64,000 nucleotides of DNA from Nakamurella sp. A5-74 (GCF_040438885.1 NZ_CP159218.1:2232001-2296000); one strand, 5' to 3'. Counted from the stretch's first letter, positions 9,277 through 18,772 are shown. A program made the numbers and translations. Notes: a model not told the origin generated them from the letters alone.

Positions 9277-10697
9277 GTTGAGTCCCGCATAGTGGTGTAG
9301 CGCGGCGGCTGGCCCTGGTCCGGGTCTGGACATGGGTGCGGTCACCGCGTGATCCTTCGAGTGAACCTCTCACAGCACTCTCGAATGGAGCATCACGATG
9401 ACCGCACCACACATTGTCGACCCTGCTGGTCTGCTTGGCGAGGCCCTCGCGGAAGCGAGCCCGGACCTGATGCGGAGCCTGTTGCAGGCCACGATCAACG
9501 CGTTGCTGTCCGCGGACGCCGACGCGATCGTGGGCGGCGAGTACGGCCGGCCCACCCCGGGGCCGACCGCGCAACGCAACGGTTACCGCACCCGGGAGCT
9601 GGACACCCGGGTCGGCACGATCGATGTCGCCGTGCCGAAGCTGCGGACCGGCACGTACTTCCCGGAATGGTTGCTGGAGCGCCGCAAACGAGCCGAATCG
9701 GCGCTGATCACGGTCGTCGCGGACTGCTACCTCGCCGGGGTGTCGACCCGCCGGATGGACAAACTCGTCAAGACGTTAGGCATCAACTCCTTGTCGAAGT
9801 CGCAGGTGTCCAGGATGGCCGCCGACCTCGATGAGCACGTGGAGCAGTTCCGGCACCGCTCGTTGGCCGATTCCGGTCCGTTCACGTTCGTCGCCGCCGA
9901 TGCGTTGACGATGAAGGTCCGTGAGGGCGGCCGGGTGGTGAACGCGGTCGTGCTGATCGCGACCGGCGTGAACAACGACGGCCGCCGCGAAGTGTTGGGG
10001 CTGCGGGTCGCGACCAGCGAAACAGGGCCGGCATGGAACACGTTCTTCGCCGACCTCGTCGCCCGCAAACTCACCGGCGTGAAACTCGTGACCTCCGACG
10101 CCCATTCGGGGTTGAAGGACGCGATCGCCGCGAACCTGCCCGGCGCGGCGTGGCAACGTTGCCGCACCCACTACGCCGCGAACCTGATGTCCGTGACCCC
10201 GAAAAGCATGTGGCCGGCCGTGAAAGCGATGCTGCACAGCGTCTATGACCAACCCGACGCACAGGCTGTCACCGCGCAGTTCGACCGGCTCATCGACTAC
10301 GTCACCGACCGGCTGCCCGCAGTGAGTGAACACCTCACCGCGGCGCAACACGAGATCCTGGCCTTCACCGGCTTCCCCGAAGGGCTGTGGCAGCAGATCT
10401 GGTCGAACAACCCGAACGAGCGACTGAACCGGGAGATCCGCCGCCGCACCGACAGTGTCGGGATCTTCCCCAACCGCGAAGCCATCGTTCGCCTCGTCGG
10501 CGCCGTCCTAGCCGAACAGACCGACGAATGGGCCGAAGGACGCCGCTACCTCGGCCTCGACATCCTCGCCAAGTCCCGCCTCCACCTCATCACCGCCACC
10601 GAACCCGACAACCACCAGGAGACCGACCTGCCCGCACTCACCGCCTGAACACCAACGAAGAATCACGCACCGCTACACCACCACCAGGGGCTTGACC
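9277..10697 (+). mobile_element. Complete IS256-family insertion sequence (about 1.42 kb)
   Basis: The left terminal repeat (9277–9302) and right terminal repeat (10671–10696) are imperfect inverted repeats. They share the inner 11-mer GTGGTGTAGCG and match at 19 of 26 positions. The element is bounded by identical 9-bp target duplications, TCGCGGCCA, as expected for IS256-family transposition (8–9 bp). It carries one intact transposase gene. The target is a small GGQFA-motif gene. An exact duplication and an intact gene suggest a recent insertion. Confidence 0.88.
9398..10648 (+). CDS. IS256-family transposase
   Basis: This 416-residue mutator-type transposase (Transposase_mut) catalyses copy-out movement of the element. 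The DDE residues can be traced: the first Asp in FVAADALTMKVREGG, the second in TSDAHSGLKDAI, and the Glu in NPNERLNREIRRRTD. The CRTHYAANL segment after the second Asp corresponds to the family's C/H-containing region. The length is normal and there is no frameshift, so the enzyme is probably active. Confidence 0.95.
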   Translation: MTAPHIVDPAGLLGEALAEASPDLMRSLLQATINALLSADADAIVGGEYGRPTPGPTAQRNGYRTRELDTRVGTIDVAVPKLRTGTYFPEWLLERRKRAESALITVVADCYLAGVSTRRMDKLVKTLGINSLSKSQVSRMAADLDEHVEQFRHRSLADSGPFTFVAADALTMKVREGGRVVNAVVLIATGVNNDGRREVLGLRVATSETGPAWNTFFADLVARKLTGVKLVTSDAHSGLKDAIAANLPGAAWQRCRTHYAANLMSVTPKSMWPAVKAMLHSVYDQPDAQAVTAQFDRLIDYVTDRLPAVSEHLTAAQHEILAFTGFPEGLWQQIWSNNPNERLNREIRRRTDSVGIFPNREAIVRLVGAVLAEQTDEWAEGRRYLGLDILAKSRLHLITATEPDNHQETDLPALTA

Positions 10698-10706
10698 TCG
10701 CGGCCA
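10698..10706. repeat. Right 9-bp target-site duplication
   Basis: TCGCGGCCA follows the right end of the IS256-family element and is identical to 9268–9276. Confidence 0.85.
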
Positions 10707-11091
10707 TCGCCCATCCGGAGGCCGGGGCCGATCTGAACGGTTCGAGAACGGCTGGGTGCCGCTGAAGGACCACACGCCGGAAGATCTGGCACACACGATC
10801 ACCCTGGAGATGGCGCAGGTCCACGGCCGCGACTCGCATGCGGCGGACACCGTCGAAAGCGCGATCCTGCTCGCCTGGCACGCCCACGACGGGCCAGCGC
10901 TGGGCGACGCGGCTGGCGACAACCCCGGCGAGATCGAGCTGCTGGAGCGCCGCACCAGCGTCGGTGGACGCCTGTCCCTGGTTGATGGTTTCAGCGAGGG
11001 ATCCCTACCCGAGACGGGCGATTGGAACCAGCGCAGCTGGAGACATGCCGCGGAGCTCGACTCAGGACTTCATGCCAAACTGCAGCTATAG
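10707..11091 (+). pseudogene. 3' part of the GGQFA-type gene, truncated and frame-disrupted
   Basis: Right of the insertion the reading continues IAHPEAGADLNGS and then meets a stop near 10763. From 10756 another frame encodes DHTPEDLAHTITLEMAQVHG and an acidic helical stretch rich in Ala, Asp and Glu up to about 10987. From 10988 the frame crosses the first 28-bp palindrome, and the remaining residues look like read-through. I take this as the remains of one or two small genes interrupted first by a site-specific junction and later by the insertion sequence. Confidence 0.4.
10988..11015 (+). repeat. 28-bp palindromic site S1
   Basis: The left half is GTTTCAGCGAGGGA and the right half is TCCCTACCCGAGAC, whose complement reads GTCTCGGGTAGGGA. 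The site is therefore an imperfect 28-bp palindrome with central dinucleotide AT. It is the leftmost of five related sites in the island and truncates the small gene upstream of it. Confidence 0.7.
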
Positions 11092-11165
11092 CAGGTGACG
11101 TTCGACGGTTCGGGCAGTGCGCCATCCTCGTCGCGCTTCTCCGATACTCGGGCCCAAGGCTCAAG

Positions 11166-11765
11166 TTAAGGATGGCGAGTTCTCTGGGGTGACATCTTCA
11201 GTTCCCTGCGCGGGTTCGCTACGTGGTTCACGGCGATGCTAAGCGCGGCGCCCGCGGCCGATCCCAGGCTGTTGAGTATCAGATCGTCGATGTCCGGTGC
11301 TCCCACGCCCAGCGCGAGCTGCAGCGTCTCCATCACTGCAGACAGAAGCACTCCCGCCAAGAGGCCGCGCCACCAGGTTCCGCCCGCAGCCACGGGAGCA
11401 AACAACCCCAGGGGCAGGTACATCACAATGTTCCCAATGACATTCAGAAGTCCCAGTTCACGGTTCCCGTTCTCGAGCTCGCCGACGATCCCGCGCATCG
11501 GGATCAGATTGGGAGTCGTGGAGTACCCGGACCCGCGCATCAGTGAAATCCAGACGATCGCCGCGACGGTACCGATCAGGAAAACTGCTGCTGCCACCCG
11601 CACTCCGACCTGCCGACCATGTCGAAGACCACGGGCCACCCCTGCAATCGAGCCCGCCGCACACGTCAGGCAAGCTAGCCAGATCAGCGCTCCCCAATCG
11701 GCGTAGGCGCTCATCAAGGCCCCTGTCGTGTCCGAAATTGACCCCGGACCCGGCGACGTTGACAT
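11166..11765 (-). CDS. VanZ-like membrane protein
   Basis: The protein has up to 199 residues and about five hydrophobic helices. The family features are visible: NLIPMRGI after the second helix, GNIVMYLPLG, and the E-x-x-Q motif in SAVMETLQLALG followed by PDIDDLILNSLG. VanZ-family proteins are integral membrane proteins linked to teicoplanin resistance in some operons, but most have no known role. The start could be the ATG at 11765 or the one at 11714 (MSAYADWG), which is the usual position before the first helix. The gene stands alone between sites S1 and S2. Confidence 0.82.
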   Translation of the reverse strand: MSTSPGPGSISDTTGALMSAYADWGALIWLACLTCAAGSIAGVARGLRHGRQVGVRVAAAVFLIGTVAAIVWISLMRGSGYSTTPNLIPMRGIVGELENGNRELGLLNVIGNIVMYLPLGLFAPVAAGGTWWRGLLAGVLLSAVMETLQLALGVGAPDIDDLILNSLGSAAGAALSIAVNHVANPRRELKMSPQRTRHP

Positions 11766-12357
11766 CAGCCGGGTTCGGCCGAACAGCTTGCGGCGGATGG
11801 CCAGCTCGCTCGCAGCGCGCTGTCTGCAGATGGGACGCCAACCGTAACCATCCTCCGGCCGACCGGGCGATGCGACTCGCGCAAGGCCTCTTGCCCAGCC
11901 ACAGACAACCGGCGAGTGAAGCTACCCGCCTGGCCTCCGTTGATGACCGCCCCGAGCCTGCTGACGTCGCGACTACCCGTACAGGTTCACTGCGCCTCGG
12001 ACGACGGGTACGCGTCAGACGGCAAACGCACCAGCTGCCCCCTCAGTGTTCGACCCGGCCCCAGGTGGTCTCATCAGACGATCCCTACCCGAGGCTGTCG
12101 GTTGAACGGGCACGCCCCGTGACCGTTGCCTGGGTGGGCCCACCGGCGTCGTGACAAGGTTGGCCGAAACCGGCTGCAGGCCATCCCTGAGTGCGGACAA
12201 TAGTTCCGTCATGTGGCGGTCCTATGTAATTGTTTGAGTCACTCGAACGTGTCGTTGAGAAGAATTCTCAGCTGATTGCTAGGCGTTTGGGTGTGATCAT
12301 GGTCTCCTGTGGGTGAGCGGGGCGTCGGGTTCAGCTCATCTACTGGGGGGTTTCTGG
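11766..12357. other. Gene-free 590-bp stretch containing site S2
   Basis: I see no convincing coding sequence here on either strand. Frames that stay open have Arg/Pro-rich compositions typical of non-coding high-GC DNA. The 28-bp site S2 lies at 12068–12095. The last 120 bases before the Rhs gene are richer in A+T (for example AATTGTTTGAGTC) and probably hold its promoter. Confidence 0.5.
12068..12095 (+). repeat. 28-bp palindromic site S2
   Basis: The left half is GTCTCATCAGACGA and the right half is TCCCTACCCGAGGC, one base different from the right halves of S1 and S3. The centre is AT and the orientation is the same as S1 and S3. It lies about 260 bp upstream of the Rhs gene start. Confidence 0.7.
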
Positions 12358-15300
12358 ATGTCGCTTCGCCGGGTTCGCGCGCGCCTTCTGATCAGTGTTG
12401 TGGCGGTGTCGAGTCTCGGGGTCAGCATGATCCAGATCGATGCTGCGGCAGCACCTTTCACCGTTTCGTCTCCCGCGGTGGGGGTGCAGGCAGCACCGTC
12501 GGATGAGGGTGTGTGGGATCCGTCGGAGCCGACGGCGCCGCCGTGGACGACGGGCACGTCGAATCAGTCGCCGTCGACGCCTGCGGCGCGGTCCGCTGTG
12601 GTGGAAGCCCCCGCGGGTAATGGTGATGAGGTGGTGTCGCTGCGGACTGCGACGTCGAACACCTATGCCGAGGGGGATCGGCTCCGCACCGAGATCTCGC
12701 CGGTACCGGTGAACTTCAAGGACGCCGGGGGTGCATGGCAGCCCGTCGATGAGGCACTGGTCCCGGTCGGTGGCGTCGCGGGCCGCGGGGTCACCCCGAG
12801 CCTGACGAACGCCGCCGATGCGCATGATGTGGTGCTGCCGCCGACCGCTGGTCTGCCGGTGAGCGTGGTCAAGGGCGCTTTGACCGTCACCTCGCAGCTG
12901 GCGGGTGCGGTTCCGGTCACGGTGTCCGCCGAGGATGACACTGCTGTGTATCGGGGCGTGTTCCCCGGTGTGGATCAGGTGTACGTGTCCCGCTCGGGCG
13001 CTCTGGAGCAGTACTTCCGCCTGTCGGGCAAGGATGCTCGCTCGACGTTCACCCAGTCCCTGACGCTGCCGGCCGGGTACACCCTGGCCGCGGTCGAAGG
13101 CGGTTCCGCTGAGATCCGCGGCGCCGCCGGTGCAGTGGCCGCGATCATTCCGGCGCCGGCGGTGTTCGACGGCTCCAAGGACCCGATCAACTCGTTCTCC
13201 ACGGATGCCGTCAAGCTGCAGATCACCGGTGCCGCACCGACCTGGACCGTGACGACCGTCGTCGACCCGACGTGGTTGCAGGATGCCAAGCGGGTGTTCC
13301 CGGTGCTGGTGGATCCGACGGTCAGTGTCGGCCTGTCCGGTGCGGTGGGCTGCTATGTGTCCGCGGCTTCCACCGGTTCCCGTACGTGTTCGACGAGCAC
13401 GTCTTCGGACCTGCCGTTGACGTACGGCTCCACAGACGCTGCGCGGCGGATCTTCCTGAAGTTCCCCGAGCTGGGCTCGGCGTCTTCGCCGATCCCGGTC
13501 GATGCGCAGATCTCCCGGGCTGATCTGACGATGACGGTGCGGAACGCGACGAACAGCACCCCGATCCCGACGAATGTGAACCAGGTCGCCGGGACGTGGG
13601 ATCAGAGCACGGTCAGCTGGACCAATCAGCCGGCGATCACCACCCCCATTACCCGGCCGGTGGTAACCCCATCCGGGACGATGACGTTCTCGCTGGTCCC
13701 GGTGGTGCAGAAGTGGACGTCCGGCCAGTTGAACTCCTCGAACGCCCCGACCCCGGTTGCGAACAACGGCATCCGCATCGCGGCGACCAGCGAATCGCCC
13801 GCGTCGAACACGATCAGCTTCTACGGTCTGGCCAGCCCGGACCGGCCGACGTTGACGGTGGAGTGGCTGCCCCGGGTTGGGCAGCAGAAGGCCGTTGGCA
13901 TGTACGACCACCGGTTGTCGGACCGGATGGACATGCATGTGTCCTACGGCACCCGCAACCTCGTGATCAATGGCACCGACGTGTCCTGGAAGTCGCCGGG
14001 TATGGCGATGTCGGTGCGACGCACCTACAACAGTCTCCTTGCGAAGAACGGCGTTGCCGGGGCGTTCGGGTTGGGTTGGTCGATGAACGGCGGCTTCGAC
14101 GTCCGACTGGACCTCAGCGGTTCCGGCGCTACGTTCATGCAGCCCGGCGGTGCGCGGGTCTTCTTCCGCCGCAACCCCGACTATCCCCTTCCCACCACCG
14201 CCGGCGCCTACGTCGCGACCGAGAACGGTTTGGACGCGGACCTGGTGCAGAAGACCGGGACCCCGACGCAGTACGAGATGACTTTCCACAAAAGCAAGGT
14301 CGTGTACCTGTTCACCGTGGACCCGGCGCAGCCGAGTACCGCATACCTGTCGCGGATGTTCGACCGGGCCAACGGCAATGCCGTCGAGAACAACACCGCC
14401 ACCTGGGGTGCTCCGGATCGGGTGCCGTCTTCGATCGTGGACACCACCGGTCAGCGGTCGGTGTCCTTCACCAACGTCGATTCGACGCAGGGCCGGGTCA
14501 CCGCCATCGCCGAGAACCTCGCTTACGGCGCGTCGGGTGCCCGTACCTACGGCTACGCCTACGACACCGACAAGCACCTCACCACGTTCACTGACCCGGC
14601 GGGGAAGGTCACCCGCTTCTGCTACACCGGTGACCTGATCACCCGCATCATCACCCCCCGCGGGTCTGATGCCGGCGTCGTCTGTGCCACCACCGGGTCC
14701 AGTGCCAGCAACACCACGGACATCGCCTACGACACCGGCGGCAAGGTCACCACCGTGACCTACCGCAACGGGGCCTCCCCGGCGATCACGGTCGCGTTCG
14801 CGCAGACCAGCACCCTGGACACCACCCCGAACGGCAACAAGGCGATCACCACGTTCACCGACCCGTACGGCACCCCTACCGAGTACACCTATGACGCCCG
14901 CGACCGGGTCATCCAGACCCGCCTCAACCGTGACGGCCTGGAAGTCATCTCCAAGACGGCCTTCAACACCAACGGTGACGTCACCTCCTCCACCTCCCCG
15001 GTCAACGCCGCCACTACCGGCGACGGCTCCGCAACCACCAACACCTACGACCCGATCGGCAACAACCTCACCGGGTCAGCCACACCCACCGGTGCGTCGG
15101 TGGCGTTGGAGTACAACGATCCGCAGCAGGGCTACCAGCCCTCTGCGATCAGCGACGACCGGGACAGCGGCGTCACCGGGCAAGCCAAGACCACCATCGA
15201 CTACGGCGACGGCGGCACGATCAGCTCCACCAGCAAGGGCAGCCGCACCCTGCGGTCCTACTACCAGGGAGACTCAGGCATCGCGAACTGCGGCCCGAGC

Positions 15301-17202
15301 GGAACCGCGGCCTACCCGAAGGCGCTCTGCGAGGAACGCGACGGGGAATACGGCAGCACCGCGAGCACCCAGCACCGCACCCTGTATCGCTACAACTCCC
15401 TGGGTGAGCTCGTCACGGTGGTTCCGCCGGTCCCGGCGAACGGTCGCGCCACCCAGGCGAACCGCACATTCACCTACGACGGGTTCTCCCGGACGAAGAC
15501 GTCCACGAATTCGCGCGGTCAGACCACCAGCTTCGACTACGACGCGATGGATCGCCTGACCCGGCAGACCTACGCCGGCGGCAGCTACACCGAGTTTGCT
15601 TACGACCCCGACGGCAACCTGCTCTCCCGTACCGACAAGAACAGCAGCGGCACCGTCACTGCGAGCCAGACCAACGGCTACGACGCTCTCAACCGACAGA
15701 CCTCCGAGAAGCCTGACAACGGGAACACCAACACCGTCACCTGGGATGCGAACTCACGGATGGCGACGTTCACCGATGATTCGGGGACCACCACCTACGG
15801 GTATCGGTGGGACGGTGCGCTCACGAGCATCACCCAGCCCGGGGGTAACTGCATCAACTTCAACATCATCAACCGGCCCACCCAGGGTTCCAACTGCATC
15901 CTGTTGCAGGTGGACTACTCCGGACAGCGCCTCACCGAGATGTACCCCGGAGGCATCCAGCTGCGCCGCGAACGGGACAAGTCCGCCCGCGTCGCCCGCA
16001 TGATCGGCACCATCAAGGATCCCAGCAGCTCCACCACCGATGTGGTGATGGACCAGCTCTACAAGTACGACACCGCCACCAAGGCCGATACCTCCCGCAT
16101 GACAAGCCGCATCGACACCGTCAACAACCGCAACACCACCTACGACTACACCAGCGAAGGCTGGCTCAAGACGGTGTTCAACACCGTCCAGTCCACCGGA
16201 GCCACCGCCGGCAAGAACACCTTCTGCTACGACAACAACGGCAACCGCACCTTCTTCTCCACCAGCACCGCCGCCACCGTCTCCTGCGGCACCAACTCCA
16301 CGTGGGACGGCGCCAACCAGCAACTCACCGGACCCACCGGGACCGCCGCCGACTACACCTTCGACGACGACGGCAACGAAACCGCATCCGGCACCTCACT
16401 CGCCGGCGCACTCACCCGCACCAGCGGATGGGGAGACCGCGGCCAGAACACCAGCAACACCCTCGGCACCGGAACCACCCTGCTCAACACCTACATCGGA
16501 TCCGGCAACGCCAGCCCCCGCTCCAAGACCATCAGCAGCACCGACACGCAATCCTTCCGGGTGTCGATGCTTGGGATCACTGAAGTCAGCAATTCAGCCG
16601 GTCAGAAAACGTTCGTCCAGCGGGACCCGTCGGGCATGATCCTGGGCTTCACCACCCAAAGCGGCGAGCACTACTACCCCATGTACGACAACCTCGGCTC
16701 CATCTGGCGGGTCTACCGCTTCGACCGCACCACCGCCCAAGTCGTCAGCCTCTACCAGCCCTGGGGACAGCCCACCACCAGCCAAGCGCCCACGTTCCTG
16801 CAGCCCTTCGGCTACACCGGCGCCTACACCAACCCCACCACCGGACTCGTCCACCTCCAGAACCGCTACTACGACCCCACGCTTGGCCGATTCACCCAAA
16901 CCGACCCATCCGGGCAAGAAGACAACCCGTACACCTACACCGACAACGATCCCATCAATCGCACTGATCCCAATGGGTTGGATTGGTTCGAGGCAGCAGC
17001 CATCGGTATCGTGGCCGGACTCGTTGGCATTGCAACCGGTGGGCTCGCGCTGGGAGCGGCGGCAGTCGTCACGGCCGTGGACGTAGGTGCTGCCGCTGTG
17101 GTCGGCGGTGGCGCAGCCGTTGGCGCGGGAGGAGTTACTGCCGCAGTGATCGATGGCGGTCAAGATGATTGGGAGCAGCCAGCCGCGGACTACTACAGCT
17201 GA
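12358..17202 (+). CDS. Secreted Rhs/YD-repeat protein (polymorphic-toxin type)
   Basis: The protein has 1,614 residues from the ATG at 12358, which follows a GGGGGG ribosome site and opens a signal peptide (MSLRRVRARLLISVVAV, AAAAPF). Next is a beta-rich region with a DNRLRE-type domain (YGSTDAARRIFLKF, GTWDQSTVSWTNQP). From about residue 560 it has the Rhs shell start (SVRRTYNSLLAKNGVAGAFGLGWS), followed by many YD repeats (YDPDGNLLSRTD and similar). The Rhs core-associated end is NRYYDPTLGRFTQTDP, then INRTDPNGL. Such shells enclose a C-terminal effector. Here only about 72 residues follow DPNGL: a Gly/Ala-rich hydrophobic stretch ending EQPAADYYS. No nuclease or deaminase motif is visible, so the effector is missing, very small, or membrane-active. 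A hairpin terminator follows. Confidence 0.93.
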   Translation: MSLRRVRARLLISVVAVSSLGVSMIQIDAAAAPFTVSSPAVGVQAAPSDEGVWDPSEPTAPPWTTGTSNQSPSTPAARSAVVEAPAGNGDEVVSLRTATSNTYAEGDRLRTEISPVPVNFKDAGGAWQPVDEALVPVGGVAGRGVTPSLTNAADAHDVVLPPTAGLPVSVVKGALTVTSQLAGAVPVTVSAEDDTAVYRGVFPGVDQVYVSRSGALEQYFRLSGKDARSTFTQSLTLPAGYTLAAVEGGSAEIRGAAGAVAAIIPAPAVFDGSKDPINSFSTDAVKLQITGAAPTWTVTTVVDPTWLQDAKRVFPVLVDPTVSVGLSGAVGCYVSAASTGSRTCSTSTSSDLPLTYGSTDAARRIFLKFPELGSASSPIPVDAQISRADLTMTVRNATNSTPIPTNVNQVAGTWDQSTVSWTNQPAITTPITRPVVTPSGTMTFSLVPVVQKWTSGQLNSSNAPTPVANNGIRIAATSESPASNTISFYGLASPDRPTLTVEWLPRVGQQKAVGMYDHRLSDRMDMHVSYGTRNLVINGTDVSWKSPGMAMSVRRTYNSLLAKNGVAGAFGLGWSMNGGFDVRLDLSGSGATFMQPGGARVFFRRNPDYPLPTTAGAYVATENGLDADLVQKTGTPTQYEMTFHKSKVVYLFTVDPAQPSTAYLSRMFDRANGNAVENNTATWGAPDRVPSSIVDTTGQRSVSFTNVDSTQGRVTAIAENLAYGASGARTYGYAYDTDKHLTTFTDPAGKVTRFCYTGDLITRIITPRGSDAGVVCATTGSSASNTTDIAYDTGGKVTTVTYRNGASPAITVAFAQTSTLDTTPNGNKAITTFTDPYGTPTEYTYDARDRVIQTRLNRDGLEVISKTAFNTNGDVTSSTSPVNAATTGDGSATTNTYDPIGNNLTGSATPTGASVALEYNDPQQGYQPSAISDDRDSGVTGQAKTTIDYGDGGTISSTSKGSRTLRSYYQGDSGIANCGPSGTAAYPKALCEERDGEYGSTASTQHRTLYRYNSLGELVTVVPPVPANGRATQANRTFTYDGFSRTKTSTNSRGQTTSFDYDAMDRLTRQTYAGGSYTEFAYDPDGNLLSRTDKNSSGTVTASQTNGYDALNRQTSEKPDNGNTNTVTWDANSRMATFTDDSGTTTYGYRWDGALTSITQPGGNCINFNIINRPTQGSNCILLQVDYSGQRLTEMYPGGIQLRRERDKSARVARMIGTIKDPSSSTTDVVMDQLYKYDTATKADTSRMTSRIDTVNNRNTTYDYTSEGWLKTVFNTVQSTGATAGKNTFCYDNNGNRTFFSTSTAATVSCGTNSTWDGANQQLTGPTGTAADYTFDDDGNETASGTSLAGALTRTSGWGDRGQNTSNTLGTGTTLLNTYIGSGNASPRSKTISSTDTQSFRVSMLGITEVSNSAGQKTFVQRDPSGMILGFTTQSGEHYYPMYDNLGSIWRVYRFDRTTAQVVSLYQPWGQPTTSQAPTFLQPFGYTGAYTNPTTGLVHLQNRYYDPTLGRFTQTDPSGQEDNPYTYTDNDPINRTDPNGLDWFEAAAIGIVAGLVGIATGGLALGAAAVVTAVDVGAAAVVGGGAAVGAGGVTAAVIDGGQDDWEQPAADYYS

Positions 17203-17219
17203 CGGAGCGCGTCTGATTC

Positions 17220-17258
17220 GATGGCCGCCACTGCCTCGACCGGTGCTTGGCGGCCATC
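17220..17258 (+). terminator. Hairpin terminator after the Rhs gene
   Basis: GATGGCCGCCA and TGGCGGCCATC form a perfect 11-bp stem with a 17-base loop, starting 17 bases after the Rhs stop codon. Confidence 0.7.
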
Positions 17259-17352
17259 GATGAGGCCGCCCATTCAGAATCAAGGTGGCATACTTAGGCT
17301 CGATTAGTCCACATGAGACGGATCGCCCTCCTAGAGATGAGATACTGAAGCG

Positions 17353-17556
17353 ATGACAGATGCAAGCGAGCAGCGACTACACCGCAACGCGGGGCGCCGG
17401 AGCGTAATCATCGGTCTCGTCGTTGCAGTGTTGGGAGCCGCCTTCTTAATCTTTGGTTCCGCTCGGCTAGTGTGGGTGGGATGGATCCCTCTTGTATTGG
17501 GACTATCGGGTGCGGTGTTTGGAGCCCTGAACTATCGAAGGTATGGATCGGGATGA
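17353..17556 (+). CDS. Small two-helix membrane protein downstream of Rhs
   Basis: The predicted protein has 67 residues: a polar, basic N-terminus (MTDASEQRLHRNAGRRS), one hydrophobic helix (about 19–36), a short turn with RLVW, a second helix (about 42–58), and a short basic tail. The local G+C is lower than in the flanking core genes. Its position directly behind an Rhs gene is where immunity genes are found, and a membrane immunity protein would match a hydrophobic effector tail, but this is only inference from location. A GAGATGAGATAC stretch upstream gives a weak ribosome site. Confidence 0.6.
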   Translation: MTDASEQRLHRNAGRRSVIIGLVVAVLGAAFLIFGSARLVWVGWIPLVLGLSGAVFGALNYRRYGSG

Positions 17557-17628
17557 GTCAGCGGTGATGGATCAACGAAGCACAGCGTTCGAAGCCAACG
17601 TGTGCGACTGCCATTGTGAGCTAATCGT

Positions 17629-17976
17629 ATGTCCTCCGTGTTGAGCGTAGGCATCCAACGAATTGGTCGACTATTACTACCTTGCCTATTTTGGAATGGC
17701 GCCGGGAAAGTAGTTCGCAAGGTTCACGTTAAGCCGTCGGATTCGGCTGGTTACGTCGTTGTCGGCAGGGTCCAGCAAGGGTTTGTCACTGGCCGCACTC
17801 TCGAGCGGTGGGTATTAGTAGTCGCCGAGGGTGAGTTTTGCCATTATGTAGCAGTAGACAGCGCCGTGTGGGCCGAAGTAGAACAAGGGCAGCAGATAAC
17901 CGCGGATTCCCCCTTGTTTGCCGATTTTGGACGCGATATGTTCAAGAACCCTCCCACTCGAGCCCGCCTTTTCTAG
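17629..17976 (+). CDS. Hypothetical small protein (possible DUF7489-like)
   Basis: The predicted protein has 115 residues. After a short hydrophobic start (IGRLLLPCLFW) it has a beta-rich domain: KVVRKVHVKPSDSAGYVVVGRV, then RWVLVVAEGEFCHYVAVDSAVWAEVEQGQQI, then a polar tail. The arrangement of a strand pair followed by VAVDSAVW, a turn, and G-x-x-I resembles small actinobacterial proteins of the DUF7489 type, but I am not certain. It sits in the A+T-richer tail of the Rhs segment, and codon use is less GC-biased than in core genes. There is no clear ribosome site, so the exact start is doubtful. Confidence 0.5.
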   Translation: MSSVLSVGIQRIGRLLLPCLFWNGAGKVVRKVHVKPSDSAGYVVVGRVQQGFVTGRTLERWVLVVAEGEFCHYVAVDSAVWAEVEQGQQITADSPLFADFGRDMFKNPPTRARLF

Positions 17977-18087
17977 GTTGTTTAATTGATGAACGATAGG
18001 TTCCGACGACGGTTGGCGGCTTGCCCGTCTATACACCGCGATTTACCACGCCTTTTCATCGCAATCCGGGGATTGGTGGCATGCCCA

Positions 18088-18117
18088 GGGAGTGGGCACC
18101 GGATCGTGCCCACTCCC
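18088..18117. terminator. Strong stem-loop in gene-free region
   Basis: GGGAGTGGGCAC and GTGCCCACTCCC form a perfect 12-bp stem around a 6-base loop (CGGATC). It lies 112 bp behind the 115-residue small gene and may end its transcript. There is no T-tract on either side. Confidence 0.55.
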
Positions 18118-18398
18118 CGAGCGGGTCTAGCCGTTCTCGGTGACGGTGGTGTTGGGATGGCGTGCTGCTGTTGCTCTGGTGACGAATTTGCCGCTGATGG
18201 CGGAGCGTCCCGGTGCTGTTTTTGCCACCGCGTTCGGTGACGGTGGTGCGCGGGTGACGGGCGGCGGTCGCGTTCGTGACGTGCTGACCGGTGATTGGCA
18301 CTGCGTGCGTGACCTCGTGAACTGCTACGTGCCATGGGGACCTTCAGGTCCGTTATCGAGGTGCCGGTGGCCTTTCGGTCATCTTCCCGTGTTGGAGC

Positions 18399-18426
18399 GT
18401 CTCAGCAGACGATCCCTACCCGAGAC
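18399..18426 (+). repeat. 28-bp palindromic site S3
   Basis: The left half is GTCTCAGCAGACGA and the right half is TCCCTACCCGAGAC. The centre is AT. The right half is identical to that of S1, and the left half differs from S2 at one base. It separates the Rhs segment from the cluster of small membrane genes. Confidence 0.72.
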
Positions 18427-18772
18427 GATGCCGTCGTAGCTCTGCCTCGGCCGCAGGCATCGCCCTTGTTACGGTCCGTCCACGGAGGGAGCGCTAGTTC
18501 CAGTGCTGGAAGATCCTGACTGTGTCGTTCGGTCACCTTGATGCCTCGCTGAACCAACGTGATGACCCCTGACGGGCGGCGTTGACCTTCCGCCGCTCGA
18601 CCTCGATCTTTACCGGAATCGGAGTGGCAATGCCACCCGATCGTGTACCACTGCAGACCTCGTGCTCGCCCCCCGCCACCGGCGCCAACCTGTGTGTTCT
18701 ACTGGGGTCCATCAGAGGCGCAGTTGGCCCAAATTTGACCTCGAAACACCTACGACCAGGAGGAATGCCAAC

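Larger units (their letters stand above)
17977..18772. other. Gene-free stretch of about 800 bp with hairpin and site S3
   Basis: No open frame here has convincing protein character. Short frames on both strands are Arg/Pro/Cys-rich or repetitive. The stretch contains a perfect 12-bp stem-loop at 18088–18117 and the 28-bp site S3 at 18399–18426. Fragmentary gene remnants cannot be excluded. Confidence 0.5.

Noticed and set aside
12340-14577. 745-codon minus-strand frame opposite the Rhs gene
   Set aside because: It mirrors codon positions of the Rhs frame, is Arg/His/Gly-rich, and has no ribosome site or domain.
17986-18240. 84-codon Cys-rich frame in the gene-free stretch
   Set aside because: The CCCC and Arg-rich composition, lack of ribosome site, and overlap with a perfect hairpin argue against a gene.
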